From Cucumibacter marinus DSM 18995 (GTDB lineage Bacteria > Pseudomonadota > Alphaproteobacteria > Rhizobiales > Devosiaceae): a stretch of 64,000 nucleotides of DNA. The stretch covers positions 367,393 through 431,392 of the forward strand of contig NZ_KE386977.1 of the NCBI RefSeq assembly GCF_000429865.1, read 5' to 3'. This document shows, in pieces, positions 42,856-51,800 of the stretch. The position numbers were made by a program, and so were the translations under genes. The notes below the pieces were generated by a model, which did no database searches, was not told the DNA's origin, and saw only the letters and a list, made by a program, of their open reading frames with translations. The stretch's first letter is position 1; every line of letters begins with the position of its first letter.

Positions 42856-43818
42856 ATGAGCGATATCAACGTGCCCACCCGCAAGCTCGGCCCCGATGGA
42901 CCGGAAGTCCCGGTCTATGCGCTGGGATCCTGGAATACCTGGGACCGCATGACCCGCGACGAAGCCGTCGCGATCATCAATCGCGCGGTCGAGGTGGGCG
43001 CCGGCTTTTTCGACATCGCCTATTACAATATGGGCCCGCATGAAGAGCACTCGAAAACCGACATCCTGTTCGGCGAAGCGGTGCGCGAGGCCGGGCTCAA
43101 GCGCGATCAGTACCAGCTGTGTGGAAAACTCTGGCTGTGGAACTATCCAGAACTTAAGTTTCGCGAGCAGATCGAGGAAAGCCTCGAGCGCGCCGGACAG
43201 GACCGGTTCGAAACCGTGGTGCTGGGCGATTATTTCGCCGAAGTCGAGATGGCGCGCATCGTCGATGCCGTCAACGAGGTGATCGAGGCCGGACTGATCG
43301 GCACCTGGGGCATCAATAACTGGCTTCTCTCCGATACCCACAAGGCGCTCGATCATGCGTCCGCCAACGGGCTTGTCGGCCCGAGCTTCGCCCAGCTTAA
43401 ATATTCCGTCGTCCGGCGTTCGATGGCCGAGGGCGAAGGCTATGGCGCCCTGTTCCGCGACGGCCGCATGCATTTGCAGGCCTCCGATTGCCTTGAAGGC
43501 GGTATTCTGGCGGGCAAGGGCAAACCCCAGCGCAAGATCGGACATGACGCCGGCGACATCCGCGAAAAGATCTATGAGGCGGCACCAAAGCTGAAAGAGA
43601 TCGCCGCGCAGTTCGACGCCACTCCCGTGCAGGCGGCGCTCGCCTTCTGCCTCGCTTATGAGCCGACGGCCAATGTTCTGTTCGGCGTTTCCCGCCTCGA
43701 ACAGCTCGAGGACAATCTCGGGGCGATCACGCTGGCCGAACAGCATGGCGACGCCTTGCGCAATGCACTCAATGACTTGTGGCTCGACCGCCACGTTTCC
43801 CCCGATGGCGGCCTGTGA
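42856..43818 (+). CDS. Aldo/keto reductase-like protein lacking the catalytic histidine (copy 2)
   Basis: This 320-residue paralogue of the AKR-like protein at 39868 has D53, Y57 and K91 at the same positions and glycine (G124 in TVVLGD) where the catalytic histidine is expected. WGINNWLLSDT and FAQLKYSVVRRS are conserved between the copies. ATG 42856 follows GGGAGAAGG. It precedes the ABC importer genes with its own promoter region between, and shares a divergent control region with the SDR operon. The exact reaction is unknown. Confidence 0.82.
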   Translation: MSDINVPTRKLGPDGPEVPVYALGSWNTWDRMTRDEAVAIINRAVEVGAGFFDIAYYNMGPHEEHSKTDILFGEAVREAGLKRDQYQLCGKLWLWNYPELKFREQIEESLERAGQDRFETVVLGDYFAEVEMARIVDAVNEVIEAGLIGTWGINNWLLSDTHKALDHASANGLVGPSFAQLKYSVVRRSMAEGEGYGALFRDGRMHLQASDCLEGGILAGKGKPQRKIGHDAGDIREKIYEAAPKLKEIAAQFDATPVQAALAFCLAYEPTANVLFGVSRLEQLEDNLGAITLAEQHGDALRNALNDLWLDRHVSPDGGL

Positions 43819-43853
43819 GCAGCTTGTGGACACCGCGCCCTGCCTTGCGTTTC

Positions 43854-43877
43854 TTGTCAACATGTGTAGAATAAACG
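43854..43877 (+). promoter_or_regulatory. Shared promoter element of binding-protein gene 1
   Basis: TTGTCAACATGTGTAGAATA lies about 95 bases before the first binding-protein start. An element with the same TTGTCAAC, seven bases later GTAGA and a closing CG stands before the second binding-protein gene at 55677. TTGCGT with TAGAAT at a 16-base spacing is a possible sigma-70 promoter overlapping it. It is a candidate operator for co-regulation. Confidence 0.55.
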
Positions 43878-43954
43878 GCGCTTGATTATGTGGCGGCATG
43901 GCGCCGACCAGCCCGGTGGCGAGGGACCTCCGGGCGAAGCAAAGGGAGACTGGA

Positions 43955-45454
43955 ATGTCAAAAACCATCACCACAGTTGCAGCCATCTCGGCTGTGGCTA
44001 TGGCGCTCACGGTGAGCGCCCCGGCCCTCGCTCAGGACGGGCCGGGCGAACTCAAGATCGGGAACTTCCTCGACGTCACGTCGTGGGACCCGGCTCTGGC
44101 CGATATCGGCTTCGACGGCCCCTATCTTTCCGCGGTCTATGATCCGCTGATCGCCCTCGAACCCGACGGCTCCCTCACCCCGGTGCTCGCCACCTCATGG
44201 GAGTATTCGGACGACCGGACCTCGATCACCATGGATTTGCGCCAGGGCGTTACCTTCCATGACGGCGCGGTTTTCGATGCCGAGGCGGCCGTGGCCAATC
44301 TCGAGCACCTCAAGGCCGGCGCCCGGTCGAATGAAGCCTATGTCAATGTCTGGGAATTCAAGGTCGTCGACGAAGACACCATTCAGATCGATCTGACGCA
44401 GCGCGACGACACCATCCTTTACCTGATGGGTCTGGGCCGCTCTTACATGGCGTCGCCCGACAAGCTCGACACGCTGACCGAAGCCCCGGCGGGTTCCGGT
44501 CCCTACCTGCTCGATACCGATCGTTCGGTGCCGGGTTCGGAATACCACTTCAACAAGGTCGCCGATCACTGGGACAGCGAAACCTATCCCTTTGAAGACA
44601 TCGCGATCTACCCGATCCTCGATGCGACCGCGCGGCACAACGCCATGTTGTCGGGCCAGATCAACGTCAACTTCGCCGACGCGGAAAACATCCCCCAGGC
44701 CGAACAGATGGGCTGGAACATTTCCTCCCGCGTGTCCGGCTGGGTCGGTCTGCAGTTCGTCGATCACACCGGCCAGTTCGTGGAAGCGCTTGCTGACGTC
44801 CGCGTTCGCCAGGCGCTCAACTACGCCTTCAACGGCGGCGCGATCCTCAACGCCATCGGCGCCGGCGCCGGTGTGGTGACCAACCAGGTCTTCCCTGTAG
44901 GCACCCCGGGCTACGATGCCTCGCTCAACGACATGTATGCCTACAATCTCGACAAGGCACGGGAACTGCTGGCGGAAGCCGGCTATGCCGACGGATTTGC
45001 CGTGACCATGCCCATGTCCCCGATCTTCGCTCAGTGGCAGCCCGCCGTCGTGCAGGTATTCAACGAGCTCGGGATCGAGGTCACCTGGGATGACATGCAG
45101 ATGATGGACTACCAGATCAACGCGCCGAAATACCCGCTGTTCATTTCCTTTATCGCGATGGACAACGACCCGGCCGCCACTCTGGCCCGTCAGCTGACCT
45201 CGGAACAGTGGTACAATCTCAACCCCGAATATGGTGAGTTCCCCGAGCTTGCCGATCTCGTGGCATCCGCCAAGGAAGCCACCGGGGAAGATCAGGTCGC
45301 CGCGATTACCGAGGTGAACCGTCAGCTCACGGAAATGGCCTGGTGGTCGGTTTGGTACCAGGCGGAGAACACCTATTTCTCCACCCCTGAAATTGAAGTG
45401 CAGCCGGTTACCGGTATGATGTTCCCGCTGCTGCGGCACATTCAGCCGAAGTAA
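43955..45454 (+). CDS. ABC transporter substrate-binding protein, family 5 (copy 1)
   Basis: This 499-residue secreted protein has a signal peptide ending near ALAQ and the family-5 (peptide/nickel/opine) extracellular fold: LKIGNFLDVTSWDPALADIG, GSGPYLLDTDRS-like and LAYNFNGGA-like regions, ending PLLRHIQPK. ATG 43955 follows AAAGGGAG. It is the receptor of the importer encoded just downstream. A close paralogue is encoded at 55784, which shares the opening motif almost word for word. Family 5 binds peptides, opines, cello-oligosaccharides or other large solutes; the ligand here is unknown. Confidence 0.9.
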   Translation: MSKTITTVAAISAVAMALTVSAPALAQDGPGELKIGNFLDVTSWDPALADIGFDGPYLSAVYDPLIALEPDGSLTPVLATSWEYSDDRTSITMDLRQGVTFHDGAVFDAEAAVANLEHLKAGARSNEAYVNVWEFKVVDEDTIQIDLTQRDDTILYLMGLGRSYMASPDKLDTLTEAPAGSGPYLLDTDRSVPGSEYHFNKVADHWDSETYPFEDIAIYPILDATARHNAMLSGQINVNFADAENIPQAEQMGWNISSRVSGWVGLQFVDHTGQFVEALADVRVRQALNYAFNGGAILNAIGAGAGVVTNQVFPVGTPGYDASLNDMYAYNLDKARELLAEAGYADGFAVTMPMSPIFAQWQPAVVQVFNELGIEVTWDDMQMMDYQINAPKYPLFISFIAMDNDPAATLARQLTSEQWYNLNPEYGEFPELADLVASAKEATGEDQVAAITEVNRQLTEMAWWSVWYQAENTYFSTPEIEVQPVTGMMFPLLRHIQPK

Positions 45455-45526
45455 GGCACCCTTCGCGCGCCGGGGCGCCAACAGGTTGCCCCGGCCCGCC
45501 TCAACTCGATCCAGGCAGGTCCCATC

Positions 45527-46468
45527 ATGATTGCGTTCATCGCGAAGCGGCTGGCAGCGGGTGTTGTGCTGCTGGTGGCCGTGTCCGTCGGCACGTTCTT
45601 TCTCGCCCACACGGCAATCACCGATCCCACCGTGGGCCTTCTGGGCACGACTGCGACCGAAGCCCAGCGTGAGGCGCTGACCATCAAGCTCGGTCTCGAC
45701 CGCCCGCTCATCGTTCAATTCTGGGACTGGTTCTCCCATGCAGCCATTGGTGACTTCGGTACCTCCTGGCGCAACTTCCAGTCCGTCAACGACCAGATCG
45801 CCATCAAGCTGCCCGTCACCCTGTCGGTCGTCAGCTTCGCGACCCTGCTCACTGCCTTTTTCGGCATCACGCTCGGCATGATCGCCGGGCTCAATCCCAA
45901 TTCCATGCTCGACCGCATGTCCAAGGGCATCACCGTCGTGCTGTTCGCGCTCCCCGGCTTCTGGGTGAGCCTGGTGCTCGTCATCTGGTTCGCGGTCAAT
46001 CTGCGCTGGTTCCCCGCCGTCGGCTATGTCCAGCCGACCCAGTCGATCACCGGTTGGCTGCGCTCGATCACCCTGCCCGCCGTCTCGCTCTCGCTGATGG
46101 GCATCGTGGTCGTGGCGGAACAGCTGCGCAACGAGGTCATCGCGGTCAACAAACAGGACTTCGTGCGCACCCTGCGCAGCCGTGGCCTCTCCCAGGGCCA
46201 GGTCATCATTCACATTCTGCGCAACGCCTGCCCGGCGGCGCTGACCATGCTGGCCATCATGTTCGTTTCGCTTTTGAGCGGCGCCATCGTGGTTGAGGCC
46301 ATCTTCTCGCTGCCCGGCATCGGCCAGCTCATCAATTCTTCCTCGCAGATCGGCGACATTCCGGTGCTGCTCGGCATCACCGTCGTCTCCGTGATCTTCG
46401 TGGTCATCGTCAACTTCCTGCTCGACATCGCGCTCGGCTGGATCAACCCCAAGGTGCGCGTCAAATGA
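45527..46468 (+). CDS. ABC transporter permease (DppB/GsiC type)
   Basis: This 313-residue permease has six helices, a large periplasmic loop after helix 1 (TDPTVGLLGTTATEAQREAL) and the coupling EAA loop around NKQDFVRTLRSRGLSQGQVI. It belongs to the DppB/OppB group. It starts about 70 bases after the binding-protein stop and overlaps the next gene by four bases (ATGA), so it pairs with the permease half of the fused protein downstream. Confidence 0.9.
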   Translation: MIAFIAKRLAAGVVLLVAVSVGTFFLAHTAITDPTVGLLGTTATEAQREALTIKLGLDRPLIVQFWDWFSHAAIGDFGTSWRNFQSVNDQIAIKLPVTLSVVSFATLLTAFFGITLGMIAGLNPNSMLDRMSKGITVVLFALPGFWVSLVLVIWFAVNLRWFPAVGYVQPTQSITGWLRSITLPAVSLSLMGIVVVAEQLRNEVIAVNKQDFVRTLRSRGLSQGQVIIHILRNACPAALTMLAIMFVSLLSGAIVVEAIFSLPGIGQLINSSSQIGDIPVLLGITVVSVIFVVIVNFLLDIALGWINPKVRVK

Positions 46469-48285
46469 GCACCACCGCCATCGTTCAGGAAGACGCCGAT
46501 CCCCGCGCCTCCAAGCGCCAGTCGATCTTTTCGCGCTTCATCCGCACGCCTGCAGGCATCATCTCGCTCGGCGTCATCCTCTTCATCATCGCCGTGGCGG
46601 TCCTTGCGCCCTGGATATCGCCGCAGGACCCCAACTATGTCGATCTGTTCGCCGCCAAGGCGCCACCTAGCGCCGAACACTGGCTGGGCGGGGATTCGAC
46701 CGGCCGCGATATCCTCAGCCGCCTGATCTGGGGGACGCGCACCACCCTTTGGGGTGCCCTGATCACCATCGTCACCGCCCTGGTTATCGGTGCGCCGGCG
46801 GGTGTCGTTGCCGGCTATTTCGGGGGCGCCTTCGACCGGGCCGCCTCCTGGGTTTCCGACGCGATCCAGGCCATTCCCGGCATGATCATCCTGCTGGTCG
46901 TTGCTGCCGGCACCCGGCAGAATTTCCCGCTCCTGATGGCAACCGTCGGCGTACTGCTGACCCCGGGCTATTACCGTATTGCCCGAGCCCGCACGCTGAC
47001 CATCCGCAACGAACCCTTTGTTGCGGCCGCATGGGTGGCCGGGCTCAGCCATCCGCGCATCATCGTCAAGCACATCTTCCCCGGCGTCTACGCCCCGATC
47101 ATCATCCAGACCGCGCTGGCCGCCGGTATCGCCATGGGCATCCAGGCGGGCCTGCAATTCCTCGGCATCGGCTCCGCCAATGTCCCGAGCTGGGGCGCGA
47201 TGATGAATGAAGGCTTCCGCTTCATGTTGACGTCGCCGCTCCTGTTGTTGTGGCCGTCCGCAGCGCTCGGCGTGACCATCGCCGCTCTGGCCGTGATGGG
47301 CTCCACCCTGGGCGACCTCGTGCGCGTACGCACTCCGAGCGCCGGCAAGAAGGCAACGGCCGCAGCTGCCACTGCCAATGCCGCGGCCCGCGCCCCGGCG
47401 ACAGGCGCCTTCGCCTATGACGCAGACAAGGCGGCCGTGCGGGTCGAGAACCTGCGCGTGGCTTATGCGACGCCGAGCGGAGAGAGCGAAGTCGTGCACG
47501 GCATCAGTTTCGATGTCGCGCCTGGCGAAGTGCTCGGCATTGTCGGGGAATCCGGCTCCGGCAAGTCCCAGACCGTGTTCTCGATGCTCGACCTTCTGCC
47601 CTCGGGTGGGCGTTATGAGGCCGACGGAATCGTCATCTCAGGGCGCGATGTCGCCAAGCTGCCCGCCAAGGAACGCGCCAAGCTGCTGGGCAGTGAAATC
47701 GGCTATATCCCGCAGGAGCCGATGTCGAACCTTGACCCCTGCTACACCATCGGCTTCCAGCTGATGCAGCCCCTGCGCTCGGTGCACAAGAAGTCGCGCA
47801 AGGAAGCGCGCGACATCGCCCGCGCCATGCTCGAACGCGTTGGCATCGCCGATGTCGACCGGGTGATGAAGTCCTACCCCTTCGAGATCTCGGGCGGCAT
47901 GGCCCAGCGTGTCCTGATCGCCGGGGCGATTGCCGGGCAGCCTTCCGTCCTTTTGGCCGACGAACCGACCACTGCACTCGACGTTACCGTGCAGGCCGAA
48001 GTGCTCGAACTGCTGCGTGAACTGCAGGACGAGTTTCACATGGCGCTTGTGCTGGTGACCCATAATTTCGGCGTCGTCGCCGATATCTGCGACCGCGTCA
48101 TCGTCATGCGCGATGGCGACATCGTCGAGGTTGGCGAGGTCCGCGAGACCTTTGCAGGGGCCAAGGAACCCTACACCCGCGACTTGATCTCGGCCTCGCT
48201 CGATGGCGCCGCCAGCCGCCGCGAACTCGACGAAGAGTTCGCCGGCAAAGGCGCCAATGCCCAGCCCGCAGCCCAGGGAGCCTGA
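46465..48285 (+). CDS. Fused ABC permease (DppC type) and ATP-binding protein (DppD type)
   Basis: In this 606-residue protein two normally separate subunits are one chain. Residues 1 to about 285 are a DppC-like permease with the EAA loop near RNEPFVAAAWVAGLSHPRII. Residues 290-320 form an Ala-rich linker. Residues 325-606 are an ATPase with Walker A GESGSGKS at 361-368, signature ISGGMAQR near 476 and Walker B VLLADEPT near 495. The fusion fixes a 1:1 ratio of these subunits. The second ATPase is encoded separately two bases downstream, so the importer remains a complete heterodimeric type. Confidence 0.92.
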   Translation: MSTTAIVQEDADPRASKRQSIFSRFIRTPAGIISLGVILFIIAVAVLAPWISPQDPNYVDLFAAKAPPSAEHWLGGDSTGRDILSRLIWGTRTTLWGALITIVTALVIGAPAGVVAGYFGGAFDRAASWVSDAIQAIPGMIILLVVAAGTRQNFPLLMATVGVLLTPGYYRIARARTLTIRNEPFVAAAWVAGLSHPRIIVKHIFPGVYAPIIIQTALAAGIAMGIQAGLQFLGIGSANVPSWGAMMNEGFRFMLTSPLLLLWPSAALGVTIAALAVMGSTLGDLVRVRTPSAGKKATAAAATANAAARAPATGAFAYDADKAAVRVENLRVAYATPSGESEVVHGISFDVAPGEVLGIVGESGSGKSQTVFSMLDLLPSGGRYEADGIVISGRDVAKLPAKERAKLLGSEIGYIPQEPMSNLDPCYTIGFQLMQPLRSVHKKSRKEARDIARAMLERVGIADVDRVMKSYPFEISGGMAQRVLIAGAIAGQPSVLLADEPTTALDVTVQAEVLELLRELQDEFHMALVLVTHNFGVVADICDRVIVMRDGDIVEVGEVRETFAGAKEPYTRDLISASLDGAASRRELDEEFAGKGANAQPAAQGA

Positions 48286-48287
48286 TC

Positions 48288-49136
48288 ATGGCCGACGTCA
48301 ACACCCCGCTTCTCACCGTTGAGGACCTGGTTGTCGAATATGGCAGCCGCGGCAAGGGATTCCGTGCCCTGCATGGCGTTTCAATCGACATCAAGCCCGG
48401 CGAATGCGTCGGCGTAGTCGGCGAATCCGGCTCCGGAAAATCGACCCTGGGTAACGCAATTCTCGGCCTGGCCCCGGTGACCGAAGGCAAGATCACCTTC
48501 GACGGCGAGGACATTTCCCACGCCAAGGGCGCCGACCGCCGGCGACTGGCCAAGTCGATCCAGGTTGTGTTCCAGGATCCCTATGGGTCGCTCGATCCCA
48601 CCATGCGGGTTGGCGATATCCTCGCCGAACCGTTGACCGTCGCCGGTGAATCCAAGGACAAGGCCCGCGACGCCGTCGCCGAGATGATCGAACGGGTGCA
48701 TTTGCCTGCCGGCACGATCGACCGTTATCCCAGCGAATTCTCCGGCGGCCAGCGCCAGCGTATCGCCATCGCCCGCGCGCTGGTGCGCCGGCCGCGCCTG
48801 ATTGTATGCGATGAGCCGGTCAGCGCGCTCGACCTGACCACCCAGTCCACGGTCATCGACCTGTTCATCGAAATCCAGCGGGATATCGGGGTCTCCTATC
48901 TGTTCGTTTCCCACGACCTTGGTGTTGTGCGCCGCATCTGCCACCGCGTGGCGGTGATGCAGCGCGGTGAGATCGTCGAATTCGGCGATGCCGCCATGGT
49001 CACAAGCGAACCCGAGCATCCGTACAGCGCCCGCCTGCTGCTCGCTTCGCCCGTCGCGGACCCGGCCGCACAGGCCCAGCGGCGCCAGAACTGGCTCGCC
49101 CTGAGGGAAGAGGACAATGCCGCCGCAGTTCGCTAA
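48288..49136 (+). CDS. ABC transporter ATP-binding protein (DppF/OppF type)
   Basis: This 282-residue ATPase has Walker A GESGSGKST near residue 45, Q-loop QVVFQDPYGSLDP, signature FSGGQRQRIAIARAL, Walker B LIVCDEPVSALD and the family's C-terminal oligopeptide-type extension (EHPYSARLLLASP). It starts two bases after the fused permease-ATPase and completes the importer whose receptor is encoded at 43955 and perhaps also at 55784. Confidence 0.93.
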   Translation: MADVNTPLLTVEDLVVEYGSRGKGFRALHGVSIDIKPGECVGVVGESGSGKSTLGNAILGLAPVTEGKITFDGEDISHAKGADRRRLAKSIQVVFQDPYGSLDPTMRVGDILAEPLTVAGESKDKARDAVAEMIERVHLPAGTIDRYPSEFSGGQRQRIAIARALVRRPRLIVCDEPVSALDLTTQSTVIDLFIEIQRDIGVSYLFVSHDLGVVRRICHRVAVMQRGEIVEFGDAAMVTSEPEHPYSARLLLASPVADPAAQAQRRQNWLALREEDNAAAVR

Positions 49137-49221
49137 TCGCGGCGCACGCGCTATGAACGGAGGTGGGAACCCGTAAGGCGTTTCCCGATCACTCTGTCAT
49201 GCCACCGATCGAAAGACTCTG

Positions 49222-49830
49222 ATGCCCAAGATTATCGACCACGACCAACGCCGCAGGGATATCATCGAAGTTGCCAAACGCCTGATCCTTCAGGGCGGCT
49301 TCGAGGCAGCCACAATGCGCTCCATCGCCGCCGAAGCCGGTTTCGCCAATGGCGCGCTGAAGCACTATTTCCCCGGCAAGGAAAGCATTATCGCCGCGAC
49401 CTTCGAAAGCGTTCTCGCCGAGATGGACCCGCGCGGCGCCCTCAAGGGAAACGATCCGGCCCCCGGCCAGGATCCCGAAAGCCGGCTGCGCGACTCGGTC
49501 AACACCGGGCTGCCCTTCACCGATGCCGAGATCAATGCCGGCCGCGTTTTGCTGGTCTTGTGGGAACACGCCGCCTCCAACCCCGAACTGGCCGAACTCT
49601 ACCGTCAGTTCTTTGCCCGCTGGCGCGAAATGACGACCAGGCTGATCGCCGATGCGAGCGAAGCCGCAGGCAAGAAAGGCGAGACCGATTACGACGTCCT
49701 TTCGCTCGAGATCCTGACGGCGACCATCGGCGCCAACGTGGTCAATCTGATGCACCCCGACCGCCAGCACGTCGAAACCTATCGGACCTTTACCGAGAAA
49801 TTCATCAACCGCGTGGTGGGCCGAACTTAG
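49222..49830 (+). CDS. TetR/AcrR-family regulator of the catabolic locus
   Basis: This 202-residue protein has an N-terminal helix-turn-helix (RRDIIEVAKRLILQGGFEAATMRSIAAEAG, here spanning about residues 10-40) and FANGALKHYFPGKESI. The C-terminal ligand domain is of the BetI-like type. It lies 85 bases after the last transporter gene on the same strand, and 32 bases before a hydrolase. It is the only classical local regulator inside the importer operon and a good candidate for the dyad and TTGTCAAC elements of the locus. Confidence 0.88.
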   Translation: MPKIIDHDQRRRDIIEVAKRLILQGGFEAATMRSIAAEAGFANGALKHYFPGKESIIAATFESVLAEMDPRGALKGNDPAPGQDPESRLRDSVNTGLPFTDAEINAGRVLLVLWEHAASNPELAELYRQFFARWREMTTRLIADASEAAGKKGETDYDVLSLEILTATIGANVVNLMHPDRQHVETYRTFTEKFINRVVGRT

Positions 49831-49862
49831 CCGCCCGCCGCCCGATCCACGGAGGCACAAAC

Positions 49863-50606
49863 GTGACCGAACACTCCCCTTATCTCGCCGTCCGGCGCCA
49901 GGCTCCCGAAAACCGTTCGGGCGCCCCGGTGATCCTAATTCACGGCCTGATGTCGAGTGGTGAACGCGACTTCCCCGATGCACGCTGGGCCAAGGCCCTG
50001 ACCGATGCCGGGCGCGAAGTCGCCATCGTCGATCTGCCCGGTCACGGTGGCAGTGCCCGCGTCGAGGACAACCAGGGCGGCCGCCCCTCCAAGGTGGCTG
50101 CGGCGCTGGCCGATCTGGTTGCCGAACTCGGCAGTCCCGTGGATATCGTCGGCTACTCCGCCGGCGCCCGTATGGCCTGGGCCTTTGCCGCGCAAAAGCC
50201 CGATCTCGTCAACAAACTCGTTCTGGGCGGCCTTGCCCCGTTCGAACCCTTCGCAACGTTTGATTTCAAGACCGCGCGCGCACACGCCGATGGTGGCCCC
50301 GCGCCCACCGATCCGCAAACCGGCATGATCACCGGCATGGTGGTCGGCAATAGCCCCGACCCGCATTCGACCTTCAATTTCATGGAAGGCCTGGCCGTCG
50401 AACCGTTCGACCCCGCTGCCGAAGCCCCTGTCGCCCCGACCCTTCTGGCCGGCGGCGCCGACGATCCGATGGCCGGCAATATCGAGGTGCTGGTGCCCCA
50501 CATCGCGGGCTCGCGCGCCATTTCGGTGCCCGGCGACCATTTCGGCGCCCTTGGCTCGGACGAGTTCCGCGCTGAAGCGCTCGCATTCCTCGGCGTCAAC
50601 GCCTGA
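49863..50606 (+). CDS. Alpha/beta hydrolase (MenH/epoxide hydrolase-like size)
   Basis: This 247-residue single-domain hydrolase starts at GTG 49863 with GGAGG upstream. ILIHGLMSSG forms the oxyanion strand, the nucleophile lies in GYSAGARMAW, the acid probably in GGADDPM and the histidine in VPGDHFGAL. It is cytosolic and lies between the TetR gene and the methyltransferase-like gene. Substrate unknown; with the HSL esterase at 38800 it makes a second potential ester-cleaving enzyme in the locus. Confidence 0.85.
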   Translation: MTEHSPYLAVRRQAPENRSGAPVILIHGLMSSGERDFPDARWAKALTDAGREVAIVDLPGHGGSARVEDNQGGRPSKVAAALADLVAELGSPVDIVGYSAGARMAWAFAAQKPDLVNKLVLGGLAPFEPFATFDFKTARAHADGGPAPTDPQTGMITGMVVGNSPDPHSTFNFMEGLAVEPFDPAAEAPVAPTLLAGGADDPMAGNIEVLVPHIAGSRAISVPGDHFGALGSDEFRAEALAFLGVNA

Positions 50607-50693
50607 CGCCCGCTGCCGCTGCAGCAGCACTCGAACCGCTGCCCCCAATGCCCCCAAACTTTGCCTGAAGGCCATTTACGAAGAGAGTACGCC

Positions 50694-51689
50694 ATGAGCA
50701 ATTCCACCCCTGTCACCGCCGATCCCAGCCGCATCCTCGATGTCGCCATCGGCTATATGGGCGCCCAGCAACTGTTCCAGGCCAGCCGGATCGGCCTGTT
50801 CAAGGCCATCGCCGATGGCCACAACACCGCCAAGGCCATTGCCTCGGCAACCGGGATCACCGAGCGTGTTGCCCGCATCCTTGCCGATGGCATGGCCTCG
50901 CTCGACATTCTCACTCGCAACAATGGCGAATATGCCCTCACAGAGGCCGCCAAGGTCTACCTGACCGGCGACAAGGCCGATCTCGATCTCGGCCCGTTCC
51001 TCAATTTCCTCGCCGAGATCAGCTACCCGCACTGGCTGCAATATGCCAACACCGTCGACACCGACAAGCCGGGCGATCTGGGCATGACCGAAGAACGCTG
51101 GGGCACCTTCCTGGCCGGCGTGATGACCTATAATCAGCTTCATGCCGACATGTTCACCAACGAGCTCGACCTGTCGGGCCACAAGAAGCTGCTCGATCTC
51201 GGTGGCCTGGCGCCCTATTTCGCCATGCGCGCCCTCGAAAAGAACCCCGAACTGACGGCAACCTTCGCCTATGCGCCGGACTTCGCGCCGCGGGTTGAAG
51301 AGCAGCTCGGCGAAGCCGGCCTTGGTGACCGCACCGAGGTCATTTCGGTCGAGACCCCCGAAGCCAAGCCCGAGGGCGAATTCGACCTCGTCTTCCTCAA
51401 CCACGTCATTCACCGCTTCTCGGTCGAAGAGAACAAGCGGATCTTCAAGAACGCCCGTGCCGCCGCCGCCAAAGGTGCCAAGCTGGCCGTTCTCGACTTC
51501 TATCTCGACAACGATGCCCATCAGCGCCCGATCGATGCGCTGCACGCCGCCGAATACCATGTCATCGACGGTACCGTGGTGTTCCCCGAGGACGATGTGA
51601 ACGCCTGGCTCGAAGCCGCCGGCTGGAAGCCGACCGGCATGGTCGCCCTGCCCGGCAGCCCGCGCGTTCTGATCGCCGAAGCGGTTTAA
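50694..51689 (+). CDS. O-methyltransferase-like protein with a degenerate SAM-binding motif
   Basis: This 331-residue protein has the layout of plant/bacterial O-methyltransferases of the AOMT type. A winged dimerisation domain spans residues 10-95 (FQASRIGLFKAIADG, GITERVARILADGMASLDIL). A Rossmann domain follows with NHVIHRFSVEENKRIFKNA. Motif I, normally of the form vDvGGGtG, reads LLDLGGLAP at 166-174, so the third glycine and the final glycine are missing. SAM binding may therefore be lost or altered. ATG 50694 has only a weak site. It ends the importer operon. Confidence 0.8.
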   Translation: MSNSTPVTADPSRILDVAIGYMGAQQLFQASRIGLFKAIADGHNTAKAIASATGITERVARILADGMASLDILTRNNGEYALTEAAKVYLTGDKADLDLGPFLNFLAEISYPHWLQYANTVDTDKPGDLGMTEERWGTFLAGVMTYNQLHADMFTNELDLSGHKKLLDLGGLAPYFAMRALEKNPELTATFAYAPDFAPRVEEQLGEAGLGDRTEVISVETPEAKPEGEFDLVFLNHVIHRFSVEENKRIFKNARAAAAKGAKLAVLDFYLDNDAHQRPIDALHAAEYHVIDGTVVFPEDDVNAWLEAAGWKPTGMVALPGSPRVLIAEAV

Positions 51690-51746
51690 TCCATCCAACC
51701 TGATTCCGGCGGTCCGATCGGACCGCCGGGATGAGCGGCTAAACTC

Positions 51747-51773
51747 AAAGGGCGCCTTTCGGCGCCCCTTTTT
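51747..51773 (+). terminator. Rho-independent terminator ending the importer operon
   Basis: AAAGGGCGCC-TTTC-GGCGCCCCTTTTT forms a strong GC stem with a 4-base loop and a T-run. It lies about 60 bases after the methyltransferase-like stop, before the convergent amidohydrolase gene. A second GC dyad (CGGCGGTCC/GGACCGCCG) lies just upstream at about 51709-51728. Confidence 0.85.
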
Positions 51774-51800
51774 GCATCTCGATTTAAGAACAGGTCCGGA

